Made by a program: the position numbers and the translations under genes. From an uncultured Prevotella sp. (GTDB lineage: Bacteria > Bacteroidota > Bacteroidia > Bacteroidales > Bacteroidaceae): a stretch of 64,000 nucleotides of DNA. The stretch spans positions 1-64,000 of the forward strand of contig CABUHE010000001.1 in NCBI GenBank assembly GCA_902491375.1. Reading direction: 5' to 3'. The number at the start of each line of letters is the position of its first letter. Within the stretch, counting starts at the first letter, position 1. Positions 25,824 through 35,230 of the stretch are shown piece after piece. Below the pieces are notes generated by a model that saw only the letters and a program-made list of their open reading frames with translations, did not search any database and was not told where the DNA came from.

Positions 25824-27614
25824 TTATTTTAAGATTTTCAGATTCTTACCGGGCTTGTTGAAGCCGTAGCTCTCCTTAGGCATTATGTTACCGCTTACGG
25901 TGTATCCGTCTGTTGCCTCGTCGAAGTAGATACAGAATGCCCTGTCGTTTGTCGCGTATGGAGCGGGATAGGGCATGCTTATCGTATTGCCGCTGATAAT
26001 GGAGCCGGGCTGGTTTGACATGACGTAAATTCCGCCCACGTCGTACAGCTTCCGTGCGTAATTGCTTATACGGTTGTTCATAATCCGGTTGTTGCGCATT
26101 CCGCTTTCGAGCGGTGTCCAGCCCCAGCCTACGCATATTCCTGAGTAGTTTACGTCAGAGATGTCGTTGTCGGTAATGTCCACATCCCTTACATAACCTG
26201 CGCTGACGGCGCCGCATCCCCAGTCTTCGTTGGCTGCGTCGGTTATCCGGTTGCGCGTGATTGTCAGTTTTCCGCACAGGTCATCGGCAATGGCAGGAGT
26301 GTAGGGTATGTGCGTTTCGAAGCCCTGTTCGCCGAACCAGCCTGCCATTATGGCCGTGCCGCCGATGTCGGTGAAGGTACACGCCGTGATGTCTGACGAG
26401 CTTACGGCATAAGCCAGATCGACCGCCGTCGCGCCGATGTGGCTGAATGTGCATGAGCTGAAGCCTATGCTGTCGGCAAACTGTGCCGTAACGGCGGCTT
26501 CGGGGCGTGCTATCCATGCCTGATTCTCAAGCTCCGCCTTGTGCGGAAGACCGGGAACTGTCAGCTTGTAGCCGTCGATGAAGCGGAAACCTCCTTGCAG
26601 AGTAACGTGTCCTTCGTATAAAGGGCGGCGCCATGCGGAATGTTCAAAGGCTACGTTCTCAAACCTTATGTTGCTTACGTGGCGCTCGCGCGTGCCGCCG
26701 ATGGTGACGAGCGTCTCGAGCACGGGCACCGTGATGTCCATCGTGTTGGGGTCTTTGCCGTCTTCGGGATAGTAGTATATGCGCCCCGAAGGGTAGTCCT
26801 GGTACCACTCGCCCGGTTCGTCGAGCAGTTCGAGGGCGTTGCAAAGGAAAAACGAAGAGCTGCCGCGCTCGCCATCGATGACCGGTTGAGGCCACGGATG
26901 GGCAAACTCTATCTGGCTTTCGGGCTGGTGGAACCACACCTTCGACAGTCCGTTGCCCATGTCCTTAATCTCCCTGACGCGCAGGATGGCTATCGCCCAG
27001 CGCTGGTGTACCACCATTTCGAGCTGCCGCGCGTGGCTGAGGTCGGCCTTGGGCGTGGGTATCGTTATGCTCTCGTCGGTGGTGTCGAAGGCCTTCATGC
27101 GCTCCATCACGCCGTCGGCAAACTGCGATGCGCGCACGGCCTTGCGTCCGCCGGCCCACAGCTGGCGCGTCTCCACCATGCGGTTGCCTGCCATAGGCGC
27201 GTCAGCCACCCACACTTTGCTCCTTACTGATGCCGGCAGACGAGGGTCGTCGCTGCCTTTGCGCCAGCCGCTGACCTTTATTCCGCCGCTGATAACGGCC
27301 TGCTTGCCGTCGGCGGAGCGTATGATTGTAGGGCTAAGAGCCGTTCCGCTGTCCTCAGGACGTATGAAAATGGGCTTGTAAAGACAGTAAACGCCGCCGT
27401 CAAGAATGATGTTTATACTGCCGTCTGCGTTCTTTGAGCCGAGCCTGCGCCACTCTCTCGCCTGTTTTATAGCCTGCTCCAGCGTTTTCAGCGGAGCCTC
27501 GGCGGTGCCTGCGGCGTGGTCGTCGCCTTTATCGGCAGACACGAATATGTCGCCTGCATGAGCTGTAAGACAGCAGATGAGGAATACAGTTATGGCAGAA
27601 AAAAGTCTGTTCAT
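25824..27614 (-). CDS. Secreted right-handed beta-helix protein
   Basis: A 596-residue secreted protein; starting at ATG 27614 gives a signal peptide (MNRLFSAITVFLICCLTAHA). The block IFVSADKGDDHAAGTAEAPL and KTLEQAIKQAREW is the usual opening of pectate-lyase-like beta-helix enzymes, and repeated turn motifs (ITACTFTDIGGTAIM, ITRNRITDAANE, DITDNDISDVNYSGI, ISGNTISMP) show the parallel beta-helix in the second half. Such proteins include polysaccharide lyases and hydrolases such as GH141; I cannot decide which. It is not linked to a SusCD pair here. The next gene in the same direction upstream is a helicase, separated by a terminator, so it is probably transcribed alone. Confidence 0.85.
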   Translation of the reverse strand: MNRLFSAITVFLICCLTAHAGDIFVSADKGDDHAAGTAEAPLKTLEQAIKQAREWRRLGSKNADGSINIILDGGVYCLYKPIFIRPEDSGTALSPTIIRSADGKQAVISGGIKVSGWRKGSDDPRLPASVRSKVWVADAPMAGNRMVETRQLWAGGRKAVRASQFADGVMERMKAFDTTDESITIPTPKADLSHARQLEMVVHQRWAIAILRVREIKDMGNGLSKVWFHQPESQIEFAHPWPQPVIDGERGSSSFFLCNALELLDEPGEWYQDYPSGRIYYYPEDGKDPNTMDITVPVLETLVTIGGTRERHVSNIRFENVAFEHSAWRRPLYEGHVTLQGGFRFIDGYKLTVPGLPHKAELENQAWIARPEAAVTAQFADSIGFSSCTFSHIGATAVDLAYAVSSSDITACTFTDIGGTAIMAGWFGEQGFETHIPYTPAIADDLCGKLTITRNRITDAANEDWGCGAVSAGYVRDVDITDNDISDVNYSGICVGWGWTPLESGMRNNRIMNNRISNYARKLYDVGGIYVMSNQPGSIISGNTISMPYPAPYATNDRAFCIYFDEATDGYTVSGNIMPKESYGFNKPGKNLKILK

Positions 27615-27712
27615 GATTTGATTTATTAGATAAAGGTAAGTAGACACATCTCTCCAGACTGCGGCATCATAGCCGTTTTAGCCTGTAAAAGATTATGATT
27701 TGCAAATGTAAG

Positions 27713-27746
27713 AATTTTCGTTTTAACCGCAAAAGGTTTCTGCGGT
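27713..27746 (-). promoter_or_regulatory. -7 element and dyad upstream of beta-helix gene
   Basis: Read leftward, TACATTTG (27720-27713) matches the -7 element. Directly upstream is a dyad, AACCGCA (27725-27731) and TGCGGTT (27740-27746), with 7-bp perfect arms, where a -33 element would be. It may be an operator for a regulated promoter, or a decayed copy of the intergenic repeat. Confidence 0.4.
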
Positions 27747-27796
27747 TAATGCTCTTTTAGCCATGCGCAACGGTGTGAAGCCGTGTATGGAAAGCA

Positions 27797-27826
27797 ATGC
27801 GGCGGAGGTCAGTGCCCCCGCCGCAT
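27797..27826 (-). terminator. Terminator after helicase gene
   Basis: ATGCGGCGG and CCGCCGCAT form 9-bp GC-rich perfect arms around a 12-nt loop, 34 nt beyond the helicase stop codon on the minus strand. Confidence 0.6.
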
Positions 27827-27860
27827 CTTGGTTTATTGATAAAATTTTAAGGTGTATCTG

Positions 27861-29702
27861 TTATTTTCTTTTCTTTCTCATTGCCCATCCTTCTTCACTG
27901 AAGTCTGGCTCCTCACCTTTCAGCTTGAAATCACCGCCATCGTTGTTGAAGAACTGACGCCAGTCGTCCTTGCGTCCGCCGCCTTTCGGTGCGCCGTTGT
28001 CCTTCTTGCGCTTTCTGTCTGAGCCAGAGGCGTTGTCGCCCTTGCGTCCGCCACGCTTCTGCTTTGAGTCGCGGTCAGCGTCGTTGCAGCGCACCTGACG
28101 TCCGTGGTAGATTGAGCCGTCGAGAGCGCGCATCACCTTTGCAGCGTCTTTCTCAGGCACTTCGAAGTATGCCATTTTGCTCATAAGGTCGATTGCGCCT
28201 ATCTCCTGGCGTCCGCCGCGCATGTTACGGTTGACAAACTGCATCAGTTCGCCAGGATAGAAGCCGTCGGCCTTGCCCAGATTGATGAACAGTCGGCGGT
28301 AGCCGGCCTCTGCCTTGTGGCTGCGTTTGCGCTCGTCGCTGGTGCGGTCTTTCTTTTTCTTCTCGCTGCGGGCGGCAGGTTTCTCAATCTCCGGCGCGTC
28401 AGCGTAGTATGCGAGGAACTTGCCGAACTCAAGGCTGACAATCTTTTTGATGACGTCTTCCTTGTCGATGAACTCGAAGTAACGGTTGATGTCGTCCATG
28501 AACGGCGCTATTTCCTCCTCGTTGACGTCGGTCTTGACTATCTGATCCATTACCTTGTAGAGCTGTTTTTTGCAGATTTCCTCGGCTGAAGGTATCTCTG
28601 CCTCGACAAACTTCTTTCCGATAGTCTTCTCTATGGCCCGGATCTTCGACTTTTCCTTTGAGTGTACGATTGAGATTGACGTTCCCTTCTTGCCTGCGCG
28701 GCCTGTACGTCCGCTTCGGTGGGTGTAGCTCTCGATGTCGTCAGGCAGTCCGTAGTTGATTACGTGGGTCAGGTCGTCAACGTCGAGTCCGCGGGCAGCC
28801 ACGTCGGTTGCCACGAGCAGCTGTGTCAGATGCTGGCGGAACTTCTGCATTGTGAGGTCGCGCTGCTGCTGGGAGAGGTCGCCGTGGAGCGACTCAGCGT
28901 TGTATCCGTCGTGTATCAGCTTGTCGGCTATCTCCTGAGTTTCACGCTTCGTGCGGCAGAATATTATCGCGAATATCTTTGGGTAGTAGTCAACGATGCG
29001 CTTCAGGGCGAGGTATTTGTCCTTTGCGCTTACCATATAATATATGTGGTTGACGTGTTCGGCGCCCTCGTTGCGGCTTCCTACTACTATTTCCTTGGGG
29101 TCGTGAAGGTAGTTGCGGGCTATCTTCTCTATTTCCTTGCTCATCGTTGCCGAGAAGAGCAGCGTGTTGCGGTCTTTCGGTACACCTGCCAGAATCTCGT
29201 CAATGCTTTCAGAGAAGCCCATGTTGAGCATCTCGTCAGCCTCGTCAAGGACAACGTTCTTCACCGCTTCAAGCTTCGCAGCTCCGCGGTGCATAAGGTC
29301 GATGAGTCGTCCCGGAGTAGCCACGATAATCTGTGCGCCGTGTTTCAGGGCGCGTATCTGGTTCTCTATGGATGTTCCGCCGTAGACAGGTACAATGTTG
29401 ATGCCGCTGACATACTTTGAAAAGTCTTTCAGGTCGTCGGCAATCTGAAGGCACAGCTCACGCGTAGGGCTGAGTATAAGAGCCTGTGTCTGGCGTGCGC
29501 GCGAGTCGATGCGCTGAAGTACCGGTATGCCGAATGCGGCCGTCTTGCCGGTACCTGTCTGTGCCAGGGCTATTACATCGTTCCTGTTACCGAGCAGATA
29601 GGGGATGACTTCTTCCTGTACGGGCATGGGCTGCTCAAAGCCCAGCTCCTCAATGGCGCGGCGAATCTCTTCGTTTACGCCTAATTCTTCAAATGTCTTC
29701 AA
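27861..29702 (-). CDS. deaD: DEAD-box RNA helicase (DeaD/CsdA-like)
   Basis: An ATP-dependent RNA helicase of about 613 residues for ribosome assembly or cold-induced RNA unfolding. Motifs in order: AQTGTGKT, PTRELCLQ, ATPGRL, DEAD, SATM, then RGLD and HRSGRTGRAG of the second RecA domain. A DbpA/CsdA-like RNA-binding domain follows (GYRRLFINLGKADGFYPGEL to about residue 535) and a basic, Gly/Lys/Asp-rich tail. The best start is TTG 29702, giving MKTFEELGVNEEIRRAIEEL, the usual N terminus; an upstream ATG at 29750 adds 16 unlikely residues. A strong promoter at 29772-29802 gives a leader of about 60 nt. Confidence 0.9.
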   Translation of the reverse strand: MKTFEELGVNEEIRRAIEELGFEQPMPVQEEVIPYLLGNRNDVIALAQTGTGKTAAFGIPVLQRIDSRARQTQALILSPTRELCLQIADDLKDFSKYVSGINIVPVYGGTSIENQIRALKHGAQIIVATPGRLIDLMHRGAAKLEAVKNVVLDEADEMLNMGFSESIDEILAGVPKDRNTLLFSATMSKEIEKIARNYLHDPKEIVVGSRNEGAEHVNHIYYMVSAKDKYLALKRIVDYYPKIFAIIFCRTKRETQEIADKLIHDGYNAESLHGDLSQQQRDLTMQKFRQHLTQLLVATDVAARGLDVDDLTHVINYGLPDDIESYTHRSGRTGRAGKKGTSISIVHSKEKSKIRAIEKTIGKKFVEAEIPSAEEICKKQLYKVMDQIVKTDVNEEEIAPFMDDINRYFEFIDKEDVIKKIVSLEFGKFLAYYADAPEIEKPAARSEKKKKDRTSDERKRSHKAEAGYRRLFINLGKADGFYPGELMQFVNRNMRGGRQEIGAIDLMSKMAYFEVPEKDAAKVMRALDGSIYHGRQVRCNDADRDSKQKRGGRKGDNASGSDRKRKKDNGAPKGGGRKDDWRQFFNNDGGDFKLKGEEPDFSEEGWAMRKKRK

Positions 29703-29771
29703 TATAAAATAGTTATGTGTAAAAAAACTGCAGTCGTGCCAAACGTTCATGACCGTTTGACTTTCAGTGTG

Positions 29772-29802
29772 CAAAGATAGTGCAACTTGGGCTAATTTCA
29801 AA
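29772..29802 (-). promoter_or_regulatory. Consensus promoter of helicase gene
   Basis: Read leftward: TTTG (29802-29799), 19 nt, TATCTTTG (29779-29772). The core AAGTTGCACTATCTTTGCA is nearly the same as the promoter repeated in the 88-bp array at 51975-52450. Confidence 0.8.
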
Positions 29803-30000
29803 ATAAATTGCATAAAACGAGCATATTTTTAATTTATTATGGTTTAATAGTTTAAAAAATATATAACTGGCGGATTATGTATGTACGACCGTCGTCGTGA
29901 AGGCACGGAGGCTGTTTTTGGACTTTATTATGCCGTTTTTATCGGTGTTCTATTGTCACCTGTTGCCATCCGACTGCTATCTTACTGTAAATCAGGACGT

Positions 30001-30096
30001 TGCAAAAGAACTTGTAAAAGGTGCTCTTTCAGCTTGTGAAAGAGGCTCTTTTGCACGCTGGTTAGGCATCTTTTGCAATGTAAAAGATGCCCTTTC
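30001..30096. repeat. Quasi-palindrome repeat cluster F
   Basis: Four units, AAAAGGTGCTCTTTC, GAAAGAGGCTCTTTT, TTAGGCATCTTTT and AAAAGATGCCCTTTC, lie between the divergent helicase and the PUL, with linkers of 7-8 nt. The rest of 29814-30394 is AT-rich, with the repeated sites at 30211-30316 and no recognisable gene. Confidence 0.8.
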
Positions 30097-30210
30097 GTAA
30101 AACCGTCAGATTTGCCTGTACAGGCAATGGATTTTAGTACACAAAACGGTTTGTAAATCTTAAATTTGTATATTATTAGCATTTAAATGTATATAGGACA
30201 ATTATTATCA

Positions 30211-30316
30211 GTCCACTTTTTTGTAAATGTGATTTTTATATAACTGTCTGATTGTCAGAAAGATAACATATTGATGTTTCAATATTCGTCCACTTTTTAT
30301 ATTTGTACACTTTTTC
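30211..30316 (+). promoter_or_regulatory. Direct repeats and promoter region of the PUL
   Basis: GTCCACTTTTTT (30211-30222), GTCCACTTTTT (30288-30298) and GTACACTTTTT (30305-30315) are near-identical. TATATTTG at 30298-30305 matches a -7 element, but no TTTG lies at the -33 distance. The words may be binding sites for an activator of the glucan locus. Confidence 0.45.
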
Positions 30317-30394
30317 AACATATTTTTAATGAATAAATTTGCGCCAGTAAATCGTGAAAATTACCTAAACAAAAAACCAAATGTTATAAAGTCT

Positions 30395-33300
30395 ATGAAA
30401 AAATGTAAATCGTTTATTCTGACATTATTGGTTTCGTTGGTTTCAATGACTATGTACGCGCAGGAGTTTGTCTGCACAGGTACAATCGTTGACGACGCCG
30501 GCGAGCCGATAATCGGTGCGTCTGTCTTCCAGAAGGGAAGTACTAAGGGTGCTGTTTCTGACTTTGACGGAAAGTTCAAGTTGGCACAAGTGCCGGAGGG
30601 CAGCATTGTCACAATCTCGTATATCGGTTACAAAACCGTCGAGACCAAGGCTGCGGCAAACATGCATATCGTGATGCATGAGGACAACGCGACTCTTAAC
30701 GAGCTCGTCGTTGTAGGTTATGGTGTACAGAAGAAGAGCGTCGTAACCGCCTCAATCGCCAAGGTCGGTGCTGACGAACTCGGTATGACGGCTCCTGTCC
30801 GTATGGACAACGCCCTGAAGGGCCTTGCAGCCGGCGTTACCGTTACTTCATCATCAGGTCAGCCGGGCGCTGCCGCACAGATCCGTGTGCGTGGTATCGG
30901 TACAATCAACAACTCTGACCCGCTCTACATCGTCGACGGTATGCCTATCGAAGGCGGTCTTGACTATGTTAACCCGAGCGACATCGAGAGTATCGAAGTG
31001 CTCAAGGACGCGGCTTCAGGCGCTATCTACGGTGCGCGTGCAGCCAACGGCGTTGTGCTCGTTACTACCAAGTCAGGTAAGAAGGGCAAGGTTAAGGTCA
31101 ACTACAACTTCTCTTACGGATGGCAGAGCAAGTGGCGCAAACGCGACGTGCTTAACGCAACCGAGTATGCTGTAATGATGAACGAAGGTTATGTGAACGC
31201 AGGCATGGAGCCTCTTTACGCTGACCCGTACAATCTAACTGACGCGATGGGCAACAAGATTACAACCGGAACTGACTGGCAGGACGAGCTGTTCTATGAC
31301 AATGCTCCTGTTGTAAACCATGATGTTACTATCAGCGGAGCTTCTGATAAGGTTAACTACTACCTCTCTCTCGGTTACTACACACAGGAAGGTATCATCG
31401 GCGGAAACTTCGACCGTTCTAACTACCAGCGTCTTTCACTGCGCAGCAACACAAAATACAATGTGTTCGACGTATCTAAAGAGCGCAACTGGCTTAACAA
31501 ACTTGACATCACTGTCAACCTTTCTTATGCACGTGTAAAGTCTAAGAGCATCGACGTGAACTCACAGTTCGGTTCTCCTCTGGGTTCTGCTCTCGCACTT
31601 TCACCTATTCTTACACCGACACTGACCGGCGATGCAGCCCAGGCACAGGACGACTTCTACCGTCAGACACAGCCTGACTATCCCGGTCCGATTCTCTCAC
31701 CCGACGGCGAGCCTTACACAATAGCAGGTACTACATACAACGAAATGGTCAACCCGCTGGCTGCCCTCTCTCTTCCGGGCGCACAGAACTGGAGCCACAA
31801 GTTCGTGACCAACTTCGCAGCCGAGCTGCAGATATGGGACGGACTGAAGTACCGCATCTCTTACGGAACCGACATGTCGTTCTGGGGAAATGAAGGCCAC
31901 ACAATCCTCTACTACCTTACTACCAACAACAAGGCTACCCACACAAGCGCATCTCAGGAGAGCGACCGTGGTACAGTATGGCAGATTGAAAACGTATTGA
32001 CTTACGACAAGACTTTCGGCGACCACTCATTCAACGTAGTGCTCGGTCAGTCAGCAATGAAGAATACAGGTTGGACACTCGGCGCAAACCGCTGGAACCT
32101 CATCGACCTCAACAAACCTTACATCAACTTCGCGTCAGGTCTTGCTGAGAATGGTGAGCGCGACGGCTGGGGAGGTCCATCTAATCCGCACGCACTTTCA
32201 TCAATGTTCGCTCGTTTGAGCTACAACTACGCTGAGCGTTACATGTTCCAGGCTACTGTACGCCGTGACGGTTCAAGCCGCTTCGGTACTAACAACAAGT
32301 ACGCTACATTCCCTTCATTCTCTCTCGGATGGAACATTACTAACGAAACTTTCATGAAGAATGCTCCTAAATGGTTGTCAAACCTGAAGCTTCGTGCCAG
32401 CTGGGGTAAGAACGGTAACGAGAACATCGACGACTTCCGTTACGCAGTATTCACAGCAACAGGCAACAACTACATCCTCGGTCGTGGTGAGTCAGTCATC
32501 AATGGTGTTAAGGCAAACGGTATGCCTAACCCTGACCTCAAATGGGAGGAGTCAGAACAGACTGACATAGGTCTCGACTTCGGCTTTATGGACAACGCCC
32601 TGACATTCTCTGTTGACTATTATAAGAAGAAGACCAACGGCATGTTGATGACTATGGCCATTCCTTCATACGTCGGCGAGACTAAGCCTATCGGTAACGT
32701 TGGTAAGATGGAGAACTCTGGTGTCGAGTTCGAGCTTGGTTACAAGTTCAACATTGCTGACGCTACATTCAACATCCGCGGTAACGCATCTTATCTGAAG
32801 AACGAGCTCATTGAGCTTGGTAATGATACAGGTTGGGCTGCTTACGACTCATTCCAAAGCGTTGGTACTATCACACGCGCTATGAACGGCGAGCCGTTCC
32901 CGTACTTCTACGGACTCAAGACAGCCGGAATCTTCCAGACTCAGGAGGAAATTGACGCTTACGTAGGTCCTCAGGGAACTCCTATCCAGCCGAATGCAAG
33001 ACCTGGTTTCGTTAAGTTTGTCGACCTTAACAACGATGGTGTTATCGATGACAACGACCGTACTAAGATTGGTAAGGGTATGCCTGACTGGACATTCGGT
33101 TTCAACTTCACAGCAGCTTGGCGCGGACTCGACTTCAGCATGATGTGGCAGGGAACAGCCGGCAACGACGTATTCGACGCTACCCGCCGTATCGATATCA
33201 ACTCAACCAACCTTCCTTCATGGATGCTTGGCCGCTGGACAGGTCCTGGTACATCTAACAAGTACCCGATATTCATCGTCGGCGATGCTTCAGACAACTG

Positions 33301-33565
33301 GAAGTCATCTGACCTCTACGTTTACGACGGCTCTTATCTGCGCCTCAAGAACATAGAACTTGGTTACACTCTGCCTGCAAACCTTACTAAGAAGGTGTTC
33401 ATCAACAGACTCAGAGTTTACGTATCTGCCGAGAATCTTCTTACATTCACTAAGTATCACGGCTTCGATCCGGAAATTTCTTCAGGCGGAACATCACTCG
33501 GCGTTGACTACGGTGTTTATCCGCAGGCTCGTGTATGGCGTGTAGGTTTCAATCTGGAATTCTAA
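30395..33565 (+). CDS. susC: SusC/RagA-type TonB-linked outer-membrane transporter
   Basis: A 1056-residue glycan importer. The start at ATG 30395 gives MKKCKSFILTLLVSLVSMTMYAQ as signal peptide; the frame extends 22 codons upstream without support. A carboxypeptidase-like N-terminal extension (GTIVDDAGEPIIGASV) is followed by the TonB box/plug entrance (LNELVVVGYGVQKK), plug features (IRVRGIGTINNSDPLYIVDG, SIEVLKDAASGAIYGARAA) and a barrel ending GFNLEF. All are standard for SusC. It forms the transport pore with the SusD-like lipoprotein encoded 102 nt downstream. The enzymes that follow point to a beta-glucan such as laminarin or mixed-linkage glucan. Confidence 0.95.
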   Translation: MKKCKSFILTLLVSLVSMTMYAQEFVCTGTIVDDAGEPIIGASVFQKGSTKGAVSDFDGKFKLAQVPEGSIVTISYIGYKTVETKAAANMHIVMHEDNATLNELVVVGYGVQKKSVVTASIAKVGADELGMTAPVRMDNALKGLAAGVTVTSSSGQPGAAAQIRVRGIGTINNSDPLYIVDGMPIEGGLDYVNPSDIESIEVLKDAASGAIYGARAANGVVLVTTKSGKKGKVKVNYNFSYGWQSKWRKRDVLNATEYAVMMNEGYVNAGMEPLYADPYNLTDAMGNKITTGTDWQDELFYDNAPVVNHDVTISGASDKVNYYLSLGYYTQEGIIGGNFDRSNYQRLSLRSNTKYNVFDVSKERNWLNKLDITVNLSYARVKSKSIDVNSQFGSPLGSALALSPILTPTLTGDAAQAQDDFYRQTQPDYPGPILSPDGEPYTIAGTTYNEMVNPLAALSLPGAQNWSHKFVTNFAAELQIWDGLKYRISYGTDMSFWGNEGHTILYYLTTNNKATHTSASQESDRGTVWQIENVLTYDKTFGDHSFNVVLGQSAMKNTGWTLGANRWNLIDLNKPYINFASGLAENGERDGWGGPSNPHALSSMFARLSYNYAERYMFQATVRRDGSSRFGTNNKYATFPSFSLGWNITNETFMKNAPKWLSNLKLRASWGKNGNENIDDFRYAVFTATGNNYILGRGESVINGVKANGMPNPDLKWEESEQTDIGLDFGFMDNALTFSVDYYKKKTNGMLMTMAIPSYVGETKPIGNVGKMENSGVEFELGYKFNIADATFNIRGNASYLKNELIELGNDTGWAAYDSFQSVGTITRAMNGEPFPYFYGLKTAGIFQTQEEIDAYVGPQGTPIQPNARPGFVKFVDLNNDGVIDDNDRTKIGKGMPDWTFGFNFTAAWRGLDFSMMWQGTAGNDVFDATRRIDINSTNLPSWMLGRWTGPGTSNKYPIFIVGDASDNWKSSDLYVYDGSYLRLKNIELGYTLPANLTKKVFINRLRVYVSAENLLTFTKYHGFDPEISSGGTSLGVDYGVYPQARVWRVGFNLEF

Positions 33566-33593
33566 AATTAAACAATGGTTTGACTGAAAAACA

Positions 33594-33646
33594 GGGACAA
33601 GGTCATGAGGCTCAGGCCTCAAGGCCTTACCGTCCCGGAGACAAGA
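33594..33646 (+). promoter_or_regulatory. Nested hairpin between susC-like and susD-like genes
   Basis: GGGAC (33594) pairs with GTCCC (33646), enclosing further pairing (AAGG with CCTT, and GAGGC-TCAG-GCCTC). With no T run it is more likely to protect or process the mRNA, setting the SusC:SusD ratio, than to terminate it. Confidence 0.5.
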
Positions 33647-33667
33647 AAACCTTAAAATAAGACAAAA

Positions 33668-35206
33668 ATGAAAAAGATCAAAATATATGCCGGCATTCTT
33701 TTGGCCGCATCGGTGGCGTTCACTGGCTGTAGCGACGACTTTCTTGAGGTTACTCCGCCAACGTCCAACCCGATAGAAGAATATTTTACGACACGAGATC
33801 ATGTCTATGAAGCCCTTATCTCGGCTTACGATCCATTGCATTGGCCGGACTGGGCTATGGGCCAGTACAACCCGATTAACGTGATGAGCGACATCATGGG
33901 AGATGATATCTGGCCCGGTGGTGCAAGCCGTACGGACAACCAGTACTGGCATCTTATGATGAACTTCGAGGCTAATTCGGAGAACTGTATGACGGGTCTG
34001 TGGACTTGCGAGTACAGCGGTGTTAAGCGTTGCAACGACGTTATTGAATACATCGGATGGGCAGGCGACAACATCGGTGAAGAGGAAAGAGCCTCATGGA
34101 TGGCACAGACACGTGTGCTCAGAGCTTATTATTACTGCAACCTGTGGAAGTTCTGGGGCAACATACCTTTCTTCATGGAAAATCTTGAGTTCCCGTATCT
34201 CGCAGAGCAGATTAAGGCTGACGACGTTTACAACAACATTATAGCAGAGCTTGAGGACGTAATAAACCAGAACGTTCTGCCTATGAAGTGGGAAGACAAT
34301 GTCGGTGAGGATAACGTCGGCAAGGTTTCTCAGGCTATGGCATACATGCTTTACGCCGAGATGGTAATGTATCAGAACGATGAAAGCCGTTACGGAAAGG
34401 CTCTTGGTTACATGCAGGAGATAATTAACAGCCAGCAGTATGACCTTCTGCCCAACTATGCTGACATCTTCGAGGAGAGCGGCGAGTGGGGAGCTGAGTC
34501 AATCTTTGAGATCAACTACAAGGACGACAACGCCGTACGTTCATGGGGCTCACCTCTTACAGCTGGTGGAACAGTGCTTCCTCGTCTTATCAGTCCGAGC
34601 GCATGGGCTGCCAATGCAGGCGACGACAGCGGTGTAACCAACGGTTGGGGATTCGCTCCTGTACGTCTTGAAACCTTCCAGATGTATGCTGACGGCGACC
34701 AGCGTCGTGACGTAACATGCTTCGATGCCAACGCACACGGCACTTACGAGCACCGTTATCAGGACACCGGTTACTTCCTCGGAAAGTATATCGCAAAGTC
34801 TGAGAACAACAAGGATCAGGCTGCTGACGGCGACCTTAACTTCAACAACAACCTCCGTGTATACCGTTATGCCGAGACATTGCTCAACGCTGCTGAACTG
34901 TTGGTTCGTACCGGAGGCGATGCAGGCTTGGCAAAGACTTACCTCAACCGCGTGCATAACCGCTCTGGACTTACTGACCAGGTTGATGCTACAATCGACA
35001 ACATAATCGAAGAGCGCCATCTCGAGTTCGTAGGCGAAGGCAAGCGCTACTGGGACCTCGTGCGTACGGACAAGGCTACGACCACCCTCGTGCCCGATAC
35101 TTACGGTTACCGCACCAATACTTGGAGCGCATCTAAGAAGTATCTGCCTATACCTCAGTCAGAAATTGACGCTGCACAGGGTACTCTTACGCAGAACAAT
35201 TATTAA
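33668..35206 (+). CDS. susD: SusD/RagB-family glycan-binding lipoprotein
   Basis: A 512-residue surface lipoprotein that caps the SusC pore and binds the glycan. Its lipoprotein signal ends VAFTG-C21, followed by the SDDFLEVTPPTSNP start typical of SusD. Family blocks include WTCEYSGVKRCNDVIEYI, RVLRAYYYCNLWKFWGNIPF, and the C-terminal LRVYRYAETLLNAAELLVRTG with IIEERHLEFVGEGKRYWDLVR. Complete and of normal length. It is followed by a glycan-binding lipoprotein gene after 24 nt. Confidence 0.95.
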   Translation: MKKIKIYAGILLAASVAFTGCSDDFLEVTPPTSNPIEEYFTTRDHVYEALISAYDPLHWPDWAMGQYNPINVMSDIMGDDIWPGGASRTDNQYWHLMMNFEANSENCMTGLWTCEYSGVKRCNDVIEYIGWAGDNIGEEERASWMAQTRVLRAYYYCNLWKFWGNIPFFMENLEFPYLAEQIKADDVYNNIIAELEDVINQNVLPMKWEDNVGEDNVGKVSQAMAYMLYAEMVMYQNDESRYGKALGYMQEIINSQQYDLLPNYADIFEESGEWGAESIFEINYKDDNAVRSWGSPLTAGGTVLPRLISPSAWAANAGDDSGVTNGWGFAPVRLETFQMYADGDQRRDVTCFDANAHGTYEHRYQDTGYFLGKYIAKSENNKDQAADGDLNFNNNLRVYRYAETLLNAAELLVRTGGDAGLAKTYLNRVHNRSGLTDQVDATIDNIIEERHLEFVGEGKRYWDLVRTDKATTTLVPDTYGYRTNTWSASKKYLPIPQSEIDAAQGTLTQNNY

Positions 35207-35230
35207 TCCAAACTGTAATAGTGACAATTT

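Noticed and set aside
26640..27230. Open frames on the plus strand over the beta-helix gene
   Set aside because: No family features, and the minus-strand frame has signal peptide and beta-helix repeats; these are shadows.
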